DNA from: Candidatus Delongbacteria bacterium
Lineage (GTDB): Bacteria > CAIWAD01
Reading direction: 5' to 3'
Length of the DNA: 64,000 nucleotides
Assembly (NCBI GenBank): GCA_020634015.1
Contig: JACKCN010000001.1
Coordinates: forward strand, 417,001 to 481,000
Both the position numbers and the translations under genes were made by a program. Within the stretch, counting starts at the first letter, position 1; each line of letters begins with the position of its first letter. Shown piece by piece: positions 14,742-23,745 of this stretch. Below the pieces are notes generated by a model, which did no database searches, was not told where the DNA came from, and saw only the letters and a program-made list of their open reading frames with translations.

Positions 14742-16460
14742 TCAGGCGGGTTGCTCATCCCGGGCGAAGAGTTCCATGTATTCGGGGTGGGCGCGCAGCA
14801 GGTCTTCGTGGCGTCCGCTGTGCACGATGCGTCCGCGGTCCAGCCAGAGTACCCGGTCGGCCACTCTGGCAGTGGCTTCGCGATGAGTCGAAACCAGCAC
14901 ACCAGTCTGGGGCAGCCATTGGCGCAGGCGCGTCCAGAAGAGCTGTTCGGTGGCCGCGTCCAGCGCGCTGGTGACGTCGTCCAGCAGCAGCACGTCGGGA
15001 CGGGTGGCCAGTGCCCGGGCGATCGCCACCCTGGCCCGTTGCCCGCCCGAGAGTCCGATGCCGCCCTGGGCGATTTCCCGTTCGGGGGGAAACTCGTCCA
15101 GCACGCAGGCCGTGCTCAGGCTGTCCAGCACGCGCTGGGCGTCGATGCCTTCGCGATCCATGGAGACGTTCTCGCCCACGGTGCCCGAAAACAGCAGGTT
15201 TTCCTGTGGCACATAGCCCAGCCAACTGCTGCGGCGCGAGGTTTCCAGTTCCTCGACCGGCACGTGATCCAGGGTGACAACCCCGTGTTCGGCGGGCAGC
15301 AGCCCGGCGGCCAGATCCAGCAGAGTGCTCTTGCCGCACCCCACGGGGCCCACCAACGCCACCATCTCGCCCCGGCCCACCTCGAGTCCGATGCCTTCCA
15401 GCAGCGGCACGCCGCCTTCCCAGCGGAAGGCGAGGTCGTGCACGCGCAGGGTGCCCGTGTGCGCCGGCCGCCGGATACCGGGGGTGAATTCCGGCTCCTC
15501 TTCGATCTGGCTCAGGCGATCCACGCTGGATCCCACCAGAGTGGTGGACACGAAGAACCAGCTCAGGGTCCAGAGCGGTTCGGTCAGGCTGGAGAGATAG
15601 GTCACGAAGGCGTAGAAATCTCCCAGGCTGAGCTGGCCCTTGATCAGGTAGTACCCACCGGCGAAGAGCACCACGATCACGCCCAGCTGGTTCAGCAGGG
15701 CGCCCAGCGCTTCCAGCAGCGCGCGCAGGGTCAGCACGTTCTTCTCGCTGGATTCGCGGTCGTGCAGCACACGGTCGAGCAGGCGTGACTGCGCGGCCTC
15801 GGCCACATAACTGAGCACGATGCGCACTCCGCTGAAAGCCGATTCCAGCACATCCACGGTCTGGCTGGTGCGTTTCTGGCGTTCGGAGTAGTGCCGCTCC
15901 TGGATCTTCTCGGTGCGCGACAGGGCCCAGACCACGATCGGCAGGGGCAGGGTCGCGAAGAGAGTCAGTTTCCAGTTGAGTGTCAGCATCACCACCAGGC
16001 TGAAGATCAGCACCAGACTGGCCTCCACCGGACGCATCACGCCGCTGCAGGAATACCAGCTCAGCTTGTCCTCGGTGTCCACATCGTCGGTCAGCCGGGT
16101 CACCAGGTCACCGGAGCGATAGCGCGTGTAGAACGCGGGTTTCTTGCGCAGCACCGTGTGCAATGTGCGCATCCGGATGGCCATGCCCAGATCCAGGTTG
16201 GCCTTGGCCCGGCTCACGGGCAGCAGCCATTGAATGGTCTGCTGCAGCACTCCAGCACCCAGCAGGGCCAGCACCCAGCCTCTGGCCGAGAGCGCGTTGC
16301 CCGGATCGACGAGCGCATCCAGCACGAACTTGAAGATCAGCGGATACAGCGTGCGAATGGCCACCGCCAGCACGGTCAGTCCCAGCACCAGCAGCAACTG
16401 TTTCCGCTGCAGGCGCCACAGCGGCGCCAGCCAACGCAGGACTCTTCTCAGGACTTTCAT
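14742..16460 (-). CDS. ABC exporter half-transporter, degenerate-Walker-B subunit
   Basis: Type IV ABC exporter of 572 residues: a six-helix transmembrane domain (about 20-310), then an ATPase domain. Walker A is GPVGCGKST (371-379), the Q-loop Gln419, the signature LSGGQ (470-474), Walker B ends in Asp494 and the switch is His526. The catalytic glutamate that should follow Asp494 is an aspartate (Asp495, LLLDDVTSALD). Its ATG overlaps the stop of the upstream half-transporter by 4 bases (16457-16460). The two therefore form one operon and most likely a heterodimer in which this subunit supplies the non-hydrolysing site. Substrate unknown; relatives export drugs, lipids or peptides. Confidence 0.93.
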   Translation of the reverse strand: MKVLRRVLRWLAPLWRLQRKQLLLVLGLTVLAVAIRTLYPLIFKFVLDALVDPGNALSARGWVLALLGAGVLQQTIQWLLPVSRAKANLDLGMAIRMRTLHTVLRKKPAFYTRYRSGDLVTRLTDDVDTEDKLSWYSCSGVMRPVEASLVLIFSLVVMLTLNWKLTLFATLPLPIVVWALSRTEKIQERHYSERQKRTSQTVDVLESAFSGVRIVLSYVAEAAQSRLLDRVLHDRESSEKNVLTLRALLEALGALLNQLGVIVVLFAGGYYLIKGQLSLGDFYAFVTYLSSLTEPLWTLSWFFVSTTLVGSSVDRLSQIEEEPEFTPGIRRPAHTGTLRVHDLAFRWEGGVPLLEGIGLEVGRGEMVALVGPVGCGKSTLLDLAAGLLPAEHGVVTLDHVPVEELETSRRSSWLGYVPQENLLFSGTVGENVSMDREGIDAQRVLDSLSTACVLDEFPPEREIAQGGIGLSGGQRARVAIARALATRPDVLLLDDVTSALDAATEQLFWTRLRQWLPQTGVLVSTHREATARVADRVLWLDRGRIVHSGRHEDLLRAHPEYMELFARDEQPA

Positions 16461-18328
16461 CGTTCTCCTCCGGGATCCGGGGCAAGCATCTCGTCGCGAG
16501 ATCCCTTTCCCTGGGGCATGTCCGCCAGATCCTCGTGCGTGTCATGCAGACCTTCGCGGGCCTGCATCTCCACCAGCCGGGCGTAGACGCCGCCCAGGGC
16601 CAGCAGGCTCTCGTGGGTGCCACGCTCGACGATGCGGCCCTGGTCCAGCACCAGAATCTGGTGGGCGCGCTTGACCGTGCTCAGCCGGTGTGCCACCAGC
16701 AGGGTGGTCCGGTTGCTGGTCAAGGCGTCCAGGGCACGCTGGATCCGACGCTCGGTGCCGGGGTCCACGCTGCTGGTGGCCTCGTCCAGAATCAGCAGGG
16801 GCGGGTCCACACAGAGCGCGCGCGCGAAGGCCAGCAACTGGCGCTGACCGTAGGACAGATCCTTGCCACGCTCGGCCAGAATGGCCTGCAATCCGCCCGG
16901 GCGATTCTCGAGTGCCTCGAGGATTCCGGCCGTCCGGGCCGCCTCGCGCACGCGGGCCTCCGGGATCTCGTCACGGAAGGCGCGCAGGTTGTCGAGCACC
17001 GGGGCCGGAAAGAGATACAGGTCCTGCAGCACCAGCCCGAAGCGGCGCCGGTACTGGTCCAGCTCCAGCTCGCGAATGTCCACGCCGTCCATCAGAATGC
17101 TGCCCGAGCTCACATCACGCAGCCGGGTGATCAGATTGATGATCGTGGACTTGCCGCTGCCGGTGGGGCCCACCAGGGCCACGGTCTGGCCGTGTTCCAG
17201 ACTGAAGCTGACCTCGCGCAGCACCGGCTCGCCTGCAGTGTATTCGAAGCTCACCTCGCGGAACTCGATCTTTCCGGGCACGTCGGGCACCGGCCTGGGC
17301 GATGCATGGCCGGGCACCATGGGCTGCGTGTCCAGCGCCGAGAAAATGCGATCGGCGGCCCCGCCCGCACGCTGGATCTCGGCCAGCTGTTCGGACAGCT
17401 GCAGAATGGGCCAGTAGATCATCGCGGCATACTGGGCGAACATCACCAGCGTGCCCGTGGTCAGGCTGCCGTCCTGGATCCAGCCCGCTCCCAGCCAGAG
17501 CGCCAGTGCGGTCATGAGAATCTCGACCAGTCCGATGCCTCCCCAGAAGCCGTACTCCAGAAACATCAGCCGTGTGGTGAAGCGTCTGTAGATGTTGTTG
17601 CTCACGGCCACCCGGGCCTCGGCCCAGCGCAATCTGCCCAGCGCCTGCAGCAGACGCGAGGCGGGCACCACTTCGGCCACCTGACCCGTGAGACTGGCGT
17701 ACAGCCGCCGTTCCTCGCGGAACCTGCTGCGCATGCGCGTGAACATGAGCAGTGTGCCCGCGATCATCAGCGGCAGCATGAGCGCCGCGATGGCCAGCAG
17801 GCGCAGATCGGTGCCACCGATGACCACCAGGGCGCCGGCCACCAGGCAGAGGGGCGAGAGAATGCGCATGGCCATGGTGCTGCACAGGTTCACCAGACGC
17901 TGGCTGTCGCTTTCGGTACGCGAGACCAGGCTGCCCACGGGATGCTGCTCGAGCCAGCCCAGCCCCAGGCTGAGGAAGTGGGTGAAGAGCACGCGCTTGA
18001 TGCGGTTGATCACCAGCACGCCCGTGCGCCCCATCAGGATGGTGGCCGCCGCGGAAACCAATCCGCCCGCCACCATCAGGCCCAGATAGAGCGAGGCGTG
18101 ACGCAGCAGCGAGGACACGTCACCGGAGGGGAAATCCTTGTCCACGATCAGCCTGAAGATCATTGGCTGCAGCACGACCAGGCAGACTCCCACCAAGGTC
18201 AGCAGCAGCGCGCCCAGGAAAGCCCAGCGATGGGGTCGCAGATAGGGCCAGACCCGACGGAAGAGCGACAGGGTGGGCAAGCGGGGCGGAGCTTCGTGCT
18301 CCTCGAATCCGGAATCATCGTCCCACAT
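16457..18328 (-). CDS. ABC exporter half-transporter, catalytic-Walker-B subunit
   Basis: 623 residues: an acidic N-terminal tail, six transmembrane helices (about 35-320), and an ATPase domain with Walker A GPTGSGKST (387-395), Walker B LLILDE with catalytic Glu516, and switch His547 in LLVAHRLST. The signature motif is LSYGQ (491-495) rather than LSGGQ. In the head-to-tail dimer this signature faces the partner's Walker A/B, the same composite site that has lost its glutamate in the 14742-16460 gene. The other site is fully consensus. This asymmetry is typical of heterodimeric bacterial exporters (TM287/288, BmrCD, LmrCD). First gene of the pair; the 230 bases upstream show no clear promoter. 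Confidence 0.93.
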   Translation of the reverse strand: MWDDDSGFEEHEAPPRLPTLSLFRRVWPYLRPHRWAFLGALLLTLVGVCLVVLQPMIFRLIVDKDFPSGDVSSLLRHASLYLGLMVAGGLVSAAATILMGRTGVLVINRIKRVLFTHFLSLGLGWLEQHPVGSLVSRTESDSQRLVNLCSTMAMRILSPLCLVAGALVVIGGTDLRLLAIAALMLPLMIAGTLLMFTRMRSRFREERRLYASLTGQVAEVVPASRLLQALGRLRWAEARVAVSNNIYRRFTTRLMFLEYGFWGGIGLVEILMTALALWLGAGWIQDGSLTTGTLVMFAQYAAMIYWPILQLSEQLAEIQRAGGAADRIFSALDTQPMVPGHASPRPVPDVPGKIEFREVSFEYTAGEPVLREVSFSLEHGQTVALVGPTGSGKSTIINLITRLRDVSSGSILMDGVDIRELELDQYRRRFGLVLQDLYLFPAPVLDNLRAFRDEIPEARVREAARTAGILEALENRPGGLQAILAERGKDLSYGQRQLLAFARALCVDPPLLILDEATSSVDPGTERRIQRALDALTSNRTTLLVAHRLSTVKRAHQILVLDQGRIVERGTHESLLALGGVYARLVEMQAREGLHDTHEDLADMPQGKGSRDEMLAPDPGGER

Positions 18329-18558
18329 GGGAGACTCCTGAGACTATGGATCACCCGGAACGGGGTGTCATGAACGATGGCTGTATTGGAATGAGTGAAA
18401 ACGCGACGCGGTTGACGCGTTCGCGGAAGCCAGGAACGGGGCTGTGACGCCTGTTCTAGCGGTTATTGAGGGGAGTGCGAATCAGCATAGTGGCGCCAAC
18501 AATAAAACTCGTTCGCCAGAGAAGCAAGCACTCATGGGTGAAATCTTCATCCAGCACG

Positions 18559-19443
18559 TCAACCGAACAACCAGACACGCAGGGCGCTCAGGCGGGCGCG
18601 ATCCAGTTCGGCCCCCAGCAGGCCACCCAGAATCAGCAGGCCACCCAGGGCTTCCCGCGTGCTGAGATGTTCTCCGGCCAGCATCCAGGCGAAGAGCACC
18701 GCGAACACGGGTTCCATGGTGTAGATCACGGCCGCCTTCTCCGGGGCGATCTCGCGCTGGAAGCGAATCTGGAGGGCCAGGGCGAGCACGGTGGCCAGCA
18801 GACCGCAGATCAGCAGCGCCAGCACCAGGTCCAGGGTCCAGTCCAGCTGCAGCGGGCCGCGGAAGGGCAGGCAGGCGGTGGCGAGCACGGCCACGGTCAG
18901 CACCTGCCAGAAGGTCAGGGTCCAGGTGTGTCCGGCCGTGGGAGTACGATCCATCAGCAGGATCTGCACCGCGAACACGAACGCACAGCCGATGGTCAGG
19001 GCGTCGCCCAGAGCGGTGCCCGAGCCTGCTCCCTCGAGAATGCCGGGATTCATGACCCAGAGACCCGCCAGGGCCAGAGCCACCGAAAGTATCACGCCTC
19101 CCCGGGGTCTGCGGCGCTCCAGCACGGCCAGGATCATGGGCACGAACAGTACCGCCAGCGAGGTGAAGAAGCCGGACCGACTGGCACTGGTGTGCACCAG
19201 ACCCAAGGTCTGCAGCAGGTAGCCCAGGAACAGCACAGTGCCCAGCAGCACCCCGCGTCCAAGCTGCAGCAGGCTGCCCAGCCGGACCCGCCGATGGAAG
19301 AACAGCAGCGTCAGCGGAGCGGCCAGTCCAAAGCGCAGGGCGACGAACAGCACCGGATCCACACTCGCGAGAGCCTTGTGGATCAGGGTGAAGGTCGCCC
19401 CCCAGATCAGGGTGGCCAGCAGCAGCCAGCGGGTGGCGGTCAA
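18559..19443 (-). CDS. DMT-superfamily (EamA) transporter
   Basis: Ten hydrophobic segments in two EamA repeats, 294 residues, the usual length. The first repeat contains LIWGATFTLIHKAL and LRFGLAAPLTLLF. The second ends EPVFAVLFAWMLAGE, a family hallmark. I place the start at a TTG (19443) with CCGGAG 7 bases upstream. The ATGs further out at 19473 and 19515 have no ribosome site, and a candidate promoter box at 19483-19490 would place the transcript start next to the 19473 ATG. Inner-membrane exporter of metabolites or amino acids; substrate not predictable. Divergent from the SRPBCC gene. Confidence 0.85.
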   Translation of the reverse strand: MTATRWLLLATLIWGATFTLIHKALASVDPVLFVALRFGLAAPLTLLFFHRRVRLGSLLQLGRGVLLGTVLFLGYLLQTLGLVHTSASRSGFFTSLAVLFVPMILAVLERRRPRGGVILSVALALAGLWVMNPGILEGAGSGTALGDALTIGCAFVFAVQILLMDRTPTAGHTWTLTFWQVLTVAVLATACLPFRGPLQLDWTLDLVLALLICGLLATVLALALQIRFQREIAPEKAAVIYTMEPVFAVLFAWMLAGEHLSTREALGGLLILGGLLGAELDRARLSALRVWLFG

Positions 19444-19482
19444 GGCGCTTCTCCGGTTGGAAAGGGACCACATCACGACGCG

Positions 19483-19490
19483 CCAAGCTA
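19483..19490 (-). promoter_or_regulatory. Candidate -7 element, EamA transporter
   Basis: TAGCTTGG on the minus strand, 39 bases upstream of the TTG start. It fits the TAnnTT(G/C) pattern and supports the shorter protein. Confidence 0.3.
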
Positions 19491-19653
19491 ACGAAAGGGG
19501 TCTCAGGTTGGACATGCCCGGCTCGAGAACCCACCCGCCCAACCGGGAACGATGTTATGTGTCGCTGCTGGTGTTCAATGCTTGCACGGCGCGTCCATGG
19601 GTCCAATCTTCGGGTGCTCGCCAGACTCGCATCCACAGAATCCGGAGATTGAC

Positions 19654-20178
19654 ATGTCACTGATGAAACGCCTTGTGCAGGGGTTGGGAGTGCTGATCCT
19701 GGTGGTGGTGGTCGTGGGTCTGTTCCTGCCCCGCGACTACGAGGTCTCGCGTTCGATCGTGATCCAGGCCAGCCGCGAGGCCGTGCACGCCCGGGTGGGC
19801 GAGCTGCGGGCCTGGCCGAACTGGTCGCCCTGGCTGGAGAACGATCCCACCATCGTCACCACCCTGGGCGAGAAGACCACTGGCGTGGGCGCCAGCCAGA
19901 GCTGGACCAGTAAGGAGGGGCCGGGCGAGCTGACCTTCACCGAGTGCTCGCTCGAGCAGGGCATCGCCTACGACATGGTCTTCGACAACCGGCACAGGTC
20001 AAAGGGCGTGATGAGCTACGAGGATGATCCCGGCGGAGTGCGTGTCACCTGGGGCATGACGGGCCGGATGGAGCTGCCCGTGATCGGCGGGTATTTCTGC
20101 CTGTTGATGGACACGATGGTCGGCCCGATGTTCGACACGGGATTGAGCAAGCTGAAGACCGTGGTCGAAGCCAACTGA
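19654..20178 (+). CDS. SRPBCC (START-like) family protein with N-terminal membrane anchor
   Basis: 174 residues. The ATG at 19654 has CGGAG 6 bases upstream, and the longer frame has no ribosome site. Residues 7-24 (VQGLGVLILVVVVVGLFL) form a transmembrane helix or uncleaved signal. They are followed by the polyketide-cyclase/START-like fold: YEVSRSIVIQASREAVHARV, then LRAWPNWSPW, the typical start of the 'cyclase_2/SRPBCC' family. These proteins bind hydrophobic ligands in a helix-grip cavity; the ligand is unknown. It converges on fadN with only 24 bases between the stops. Confidence 0.85.
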   Translation: MSLMKRLVQGLGVLILVVVVVGLFLPRDYEVSRSIVIQASREAVHARVGELRAWPNWSPWLENDPTIVTTLGEKTTGVGASQSWTSKEGPGELTFTECSLEQGIAYDMVFDNRHRSKGVMSYEDDPGGVRVTWGMTGRMELPVIGGYFCLLMDTMVGPMFDTGLSKLKTVVEAN

Positions 20179-20193
20179 TCCTGGCCAGCCGGA

Positions 20194-20217
20194 CCGCTGC
20201 GCTCAGTTGCGCAGCGG
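20194..20217. terminator. Hairpin between convergent SRPBCC and fadN genes
   Basis: A 9-bp perfect stem CCGCTGCGC/GCGCAGCGG with a 6-base loop overlaps the last codons of fadN. There is no T-run on either side, so efficiency is uncertain. Confidence 0.45.
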
Positions 20218-22548
20218 CTTGCCGGTCTTCAGCATGTGACGCAGGCGGTCCTGGGTTGCTCTGGTGAGCGCCAGCCGGGCGAATTCCTCGCGCTCGAGGC
20301 GCAGGATGCACTCCTCGTCCACCGGATGGCTCGTGTCCGCCTGCTCGCCCCCACTGAGAATCCGGGCCAGGCTGGCGGCGATGTCCGCGTCGTGTTCCGT
20401 GATCTTTCCCGACGCGCGGAATCCCTGCACGGCCAGCTCCATGGCCACTCGCCCACCGGGGCCGGGCAGGCGCAGGTCCTGGCGCGCGACGGGCGCGATG
20501 TAATCGGTGGCCAGCTCGAGTACTTTCTGACGGGCTCGCTCAAGCAGCGCCGCGCGATCCAGCACGATCTCCGTGTGCGCCGGAAGCAGACCGAAGAAGA
20601 TCGCTTCGGCAGCCGATCCGCTGACCTTGGCGAAGGCGATCGTTTCAAAGGCCTGCTGCACGGGCGGGAAAGGCCCCGGGCGGCGGGGAGCCAACCGGTC
20701 GATCCAGTGTTCCAGCACCCGCAGGCAGCCTCCCCCGGCAGGAATCACGCCCACGCCCGCTTCCACCAGCCCCGCATAGAGTTCGGCGTGTGCCACCACC
20801 GCATCACTGCCGGCAGTCAGCTCCACTCCTCCGCCCAGGCAGAGCCCGAAGGGCGCGGCCACCACCGGGAAGGGAGCGTGACGCAGAGCAAGAATCACCC
20901 GCTGGAACTGTTCGCAGACGCCTTCGATGGCCTCCCGGTCACCGGACTCGGCCAGACGCAGGATCAGTTGCAGATTGGCCCCGGCGCAGAAGTTGGCTCC
21001 ACCATGGCCGATCACCAGACCGCGATAGCCCTTGTCGGGCACGGCGCGCAGGGCCACAGCCAGGGTCTCGATCACGCTCTCGTCAATCGGGTTCAGCTGG
21101 GGCTGAAGCACGCTGTGGAATTCCAGCCCGGCCACTCCTTCCCCCAGATCCAGCAGGCTGGCCGACCAGCCCCGATGCAGCACGGGATGGATCCGGCGAC
21201 AGGTTTCCAGATCCAGCTCGCCGGGAATGCTCTCCACGGCGCGCCACTCGCAGGTGGCGGGCTCCAGGATTTCGCGCGTCCCGCCGTTCCAGCGGTGGAA
21301 GGTCTCGGCTCCGCTGGCCAGGAATCTGTCCAGCCAGGGCGCCAGTCGTGCGCCTTCCCGTTTCAGGCGCTGCAGGCTGCGGCGCACACCGATCGAGTCC
21401 CAGAGACGGAAGGGCCCCATCTCCCAGCCAAACCCCCAGCAGAGTGCGCGATCCAGGCTTTCCAGCTTGCCGCCGGCAATCTCTTCCACTTGCCAGGCCG
21501 CGTAGAGCAGCGTCTCGCCCAGCAGGGCCCGCAGAAAACGGCCCGCCCGGTCCTCTTCCCAGTAGAGGGCTTCCACGCGACGGCCCAGGTCCTTCCAGCG
21601 CCGCCAGAGCTTCAGGCTCTCGAAGCGCGGCTTGAGCAGTGGCCCATACTCGCGCGTGACAAGGTCCAGTTGCTCCAGGCCCGCGGCGCTCTTGCGATAG
21701 AATCCGGCGCCGCTTTTCTGGCCCAATGCCCCTTTCTCCACCAGCTGAATCAGCAACTCGGAGGGTTGGAACACGGCCCGCCAGGGATCGGTGGCACAGG
21801 CCTCATATGTCCCCTGGGTAACGTGCAGCAGCGTATCCAGCCCCACCACATCCGCCGTGCGGAAGGACGCACTCTTGGGACGTCCCAGCAGCGGGCCGGT
21901 GAGCGCGTCCACTTCCTCGACGCTCAGTCCGTGTTCCAGGGCCAGCTGCAGAGTGCGCTGGAGCCCGAAGACCCCAATGCGGTTGGCAATGAAATTGGGG
22001 GTCAGCCGCGCTTCGACCACCCCCTTGCCCAGGGTCTCACGCGCGAACCGGGCGAAAGTACCCAGCAATTCCGGATCCGTCTCAGGCAGGGCGACCAGTT
22101 CCAGCAGGCGCAGGTAGCGCGGTGGGTTGAAGAAATGGGTCACCAGAAAGCGGCGGCGCTGTGCCGGACTGAGCACGGCGGCGATCTCGGCGGCGGGCAG
22201 TCCGCTGGTGTTGGTGCTGATCAGCGCGCCATCGGACAGATGGGGAGCCACGCTGGTGAAGAGCTGGCGTTTCCAGTCGAGCACTTCGGGAATCGCCTCG
22301 CAGACCCAGTCCACATCGGCCAGCCGGGCCGCGTCCTCGTCAATGCCCAGCGCCGTGATGCGTCGGGCGCTCCCGGGCGAATAGAAGGCTGCGGGGCGGA
22401 TGCTGGTGGCACGCTGCAGACCCTGACTGGCCAGTTCCAGATCACGATCGAAGAGCAGGACCTCGAGCCCGGCGTTGGCGCAGTGGGCGGCGATCTGGCT
22501 GCCCATCACACCCGCTCCAAGCACGGCCACACGGCGGATCTCAGTCAT
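20203..22548 (-). CDS. fadN: 3-hydroxyacyl-CoA dehydrogenase / enoyl-CoA hydratase fusion, FadN-type
   Basis: Two central steps of fatty-acid beta-oxidation in one 781-residue protein. The domain order is dehydrogenase first, hydratase last, as in Bacillus FadN and opposite to E. coli FadB. Residues 1-290 hold the NAD-binding AVLGAGVMGSQIA (8-20), STNTSG, THFFNPP with the catalytic-pair His, and the helical domain. The C-terminal crotonase domain (about 480-680) has GANFCAGANL for the oxyanion hole, and glutamates in GLCLGGGVEL and LVEAGVGVIPAGGG at the two catalytic positions. It overlaps fadA by 8 bases (22541-22548), so the two are translated together. Confidence 0.93.
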   Translation of the reverse strand: MTEIRRVAVLGAGVMGSQIAAHCANAGLEVLLFDRDLELASQGLQRATSIRPAAFYSPGSARRITALGIDEDAARLADVDWVCEAIPEVLDWKRQLFTSVAPHLSDGALISTNTSGLPAAEIAAVLSPAQRRRFLVTHFFNPPRYLRLLELVALPETDPELLGTFARFARETLGKGVVEARLTPNFIANRIGVFGLQRTLQLALEHGLSVEEVDALTGPLLGRPKSASFRTADVVGLDTLLHVTQGTYEACATDPWRAVFQPSELLIQLVEKGALGQKSGAGFYRKSAAGLEQLDLVTREYGPLLKPRFESLKLWRRWKDLGRRVEALYWEEDRAGRFLRALLGETLLYAAWQVEEIAGGKLESLDRALCWGFGWEMGPFRLWDSIGVRRSLQRLKREGARLAPWLDRFLASGAETFHRWNGGTREILEPATCEWRAVESIPGELDLETCRRIHPVLHRGWSASLLDLGEGVAGLEFHSVLQPQLNPIDESVIETLAVALRAVPDKGYRGLVIGHGGANFCAGANLQLILRLAESGDREAIEGVCEQFQRVILALRHAPFPVVAAPFGLCLGGGVELTAGSDAVVAHAELYAGLVEAGVGVIPAGGGCLRVLEHWIDRLAPRRPGPFPPVQQAFETIAFAKVSGSAAEAIFFGLLPAHTEIVLDRAALLERARQKVLELATDYIAPVARQDLRLPGPGGRVAMELAVQGFRASGKITEHDADIAASLARILSGGEQADTSHPVDEECILRLEREEFARLALTRATQDRLRHMLKTGKPLRN

Positions 22549-23680
22549 GGTCGGGCCTCCGCACGATGGTGGCGATGCCCTGTCCGCCCCCGATGCAGAG
22601 GGTGGCCAGGCCCGTGCGCAGCTTGCGGTGTTCCATCACGCTCAGCAGGGTGCAGAGGATGCGGGCCCCACTGGCGCCCAGCGGATGCCCCAGGGCCAGC
22701 GCACCGCCGTGCAGGTTGACCTTCTCGGCGGGCCAGCCGCCATGGCGGATCACATACAGCGACTGAGCCGCGAAGGCTTCGTTGAGTTCGATGGCATCGA
22801 TCGCGTCCCAGTCCAGCCCGGCTGCGGCCATGGCTTTGGCACTGGCGGGAATCGGGCCGGACCCCATCCGGGTGGGATCCACACCAGCAATTCCCCGGGA
22901 AACGACTTCGGCGCGCACGGTCAGGCCGTGTTCGGCGGCGAACTCAGTGGAGCATACCAGCAGCGCGGCCGCACCCTTGGATACCGGCGAACTGGTGGCC
23001 GCCGTGATGCTGCCAGCGGCCAGGAAAGCCGGTGCCAGCGAGCGCATCTTCTCCAGATCCGGCGTGCGTGGCCCTTCGTCGTGTGCCATCATGCCATCGG
23101 GAGTCTGAACCGGCAGGATCTCGCGGTCCAGCAGACCGGCCTCGCGGGCCGCCAGCGCACGCCTGTGCGACTCGGCGGAAAAGGCTTCCTGGTCTTCCCG
23201 CGTGATGCCCAGGTCGCGCGCCAGATTCTCGGCGGTCTCGCCCATGTTCATGTAATAGCCGGCACGAGCCAGTTCGGGGTGGAAGTCCGGATTGTAACCG
23301 CCCATCGGCACCGCGAACATGTCCTCCATGCCCGCGGCGATGGCACACTGGATATCCCCGCATTCGATGGCCTGTGATACGGCATGCAGCGCGTCCATGG
23401 ACGAGCCGCAGAAGCGGTTGATCACTCGGGCCGGAGTCGAATCGGGCAAACCGGCCAGCAGAGCCACTCCGCGCGCGGCCAGCATGCCCTGGATTCCCTC
23501 GGGAAAGGCACAGCCCAGCACCACATCATCCACGGCCTGGCCGGCCATGCCGCGGTTGCGTGCCAGCAGCCCGCGCAGCAGGTCGGCGGTCAGCTGGTCC
23601 ACACGCACCCGGCTGAGAGCGCCATTCTTGAGGCCGATGGGGGTACGCGCCGCATCCACGATGACCGCACGGGTTGCCAT
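22541..23680 (-). CDS. fadA: Acetyl-CoA acyltransferase (3-ketoacyl-CoA thiolase)
   Basis: Thiolytic cleavage of 3-ketoacyl-CoA, last step of beta-oxidation. It has 379 residues with the complete thiolase triad: nucleophile Cys91 in NRFCGSSMDA, His332 in ALGHPLGASGAR and Cys362 in TLCIGGGQG. The NEAFAAQ motif precedes it. The length and LNEAFA/GHPLG signatures favour a degradative FadA over a biosynthetic acetyl-CoA acetyltransferase, as does its place between fadE and fadN. The gap to fadE upstream is 65 bases and it overlaps fadN downstream. Confidence 0.94.
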   Translation of the reverse strand: MATRAVIVDAARTPIGLKNGALSRVRVDQLTADLLRGLLARNRGMAGQAVDDVVLGCAFPEGIQGMLAARGVALLAGLPDSTPARVINRFCGSSMDALHAVSQAIECGDIQCAIAAGMEDMFAVPMGGYNPDFHPELARAGYYMNMGETAENLARDLGITREDQEAFSAESHRRALAAREAGLLDREILPVQTPDGMMAHDEGPRTPDLEKMRSLAPAFLAAGSITAATSSPVSKGAAALLVCSTEFAAEHGLTVRAEVVSRGIAGVDPTRMGSGPIPASAKAMAAAGLDWDAIDAIELNEAFAAQSLYVIRHGGWPAEKVNLHGGALALGHPLGASGARILCTLLSVMEHRKLRTGLATLCIGGGQGIATIVRRPDHD

Positions 23681-23745
23681 GTTCTAGCTCCTTCCAGTTG
23701 TCCGGGCCGGGCAGCCCGATGCTCGTGATCCGCCGGATTCCGGCC

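Noticed and set aside
16535..18373. 612-codon plus-strand open frame rich in Gln/His
   Set aside because: It is the antisense shadow of the second ABC subunit gene, whose ATPase motifs are unambiguous.
20236..22719. 827-codon plus-strand open frame
   Set aside because: It is antisense to fadN, which has complete catalytic motifs; the frame is a by-product of high-GC codon use and has no motifs.
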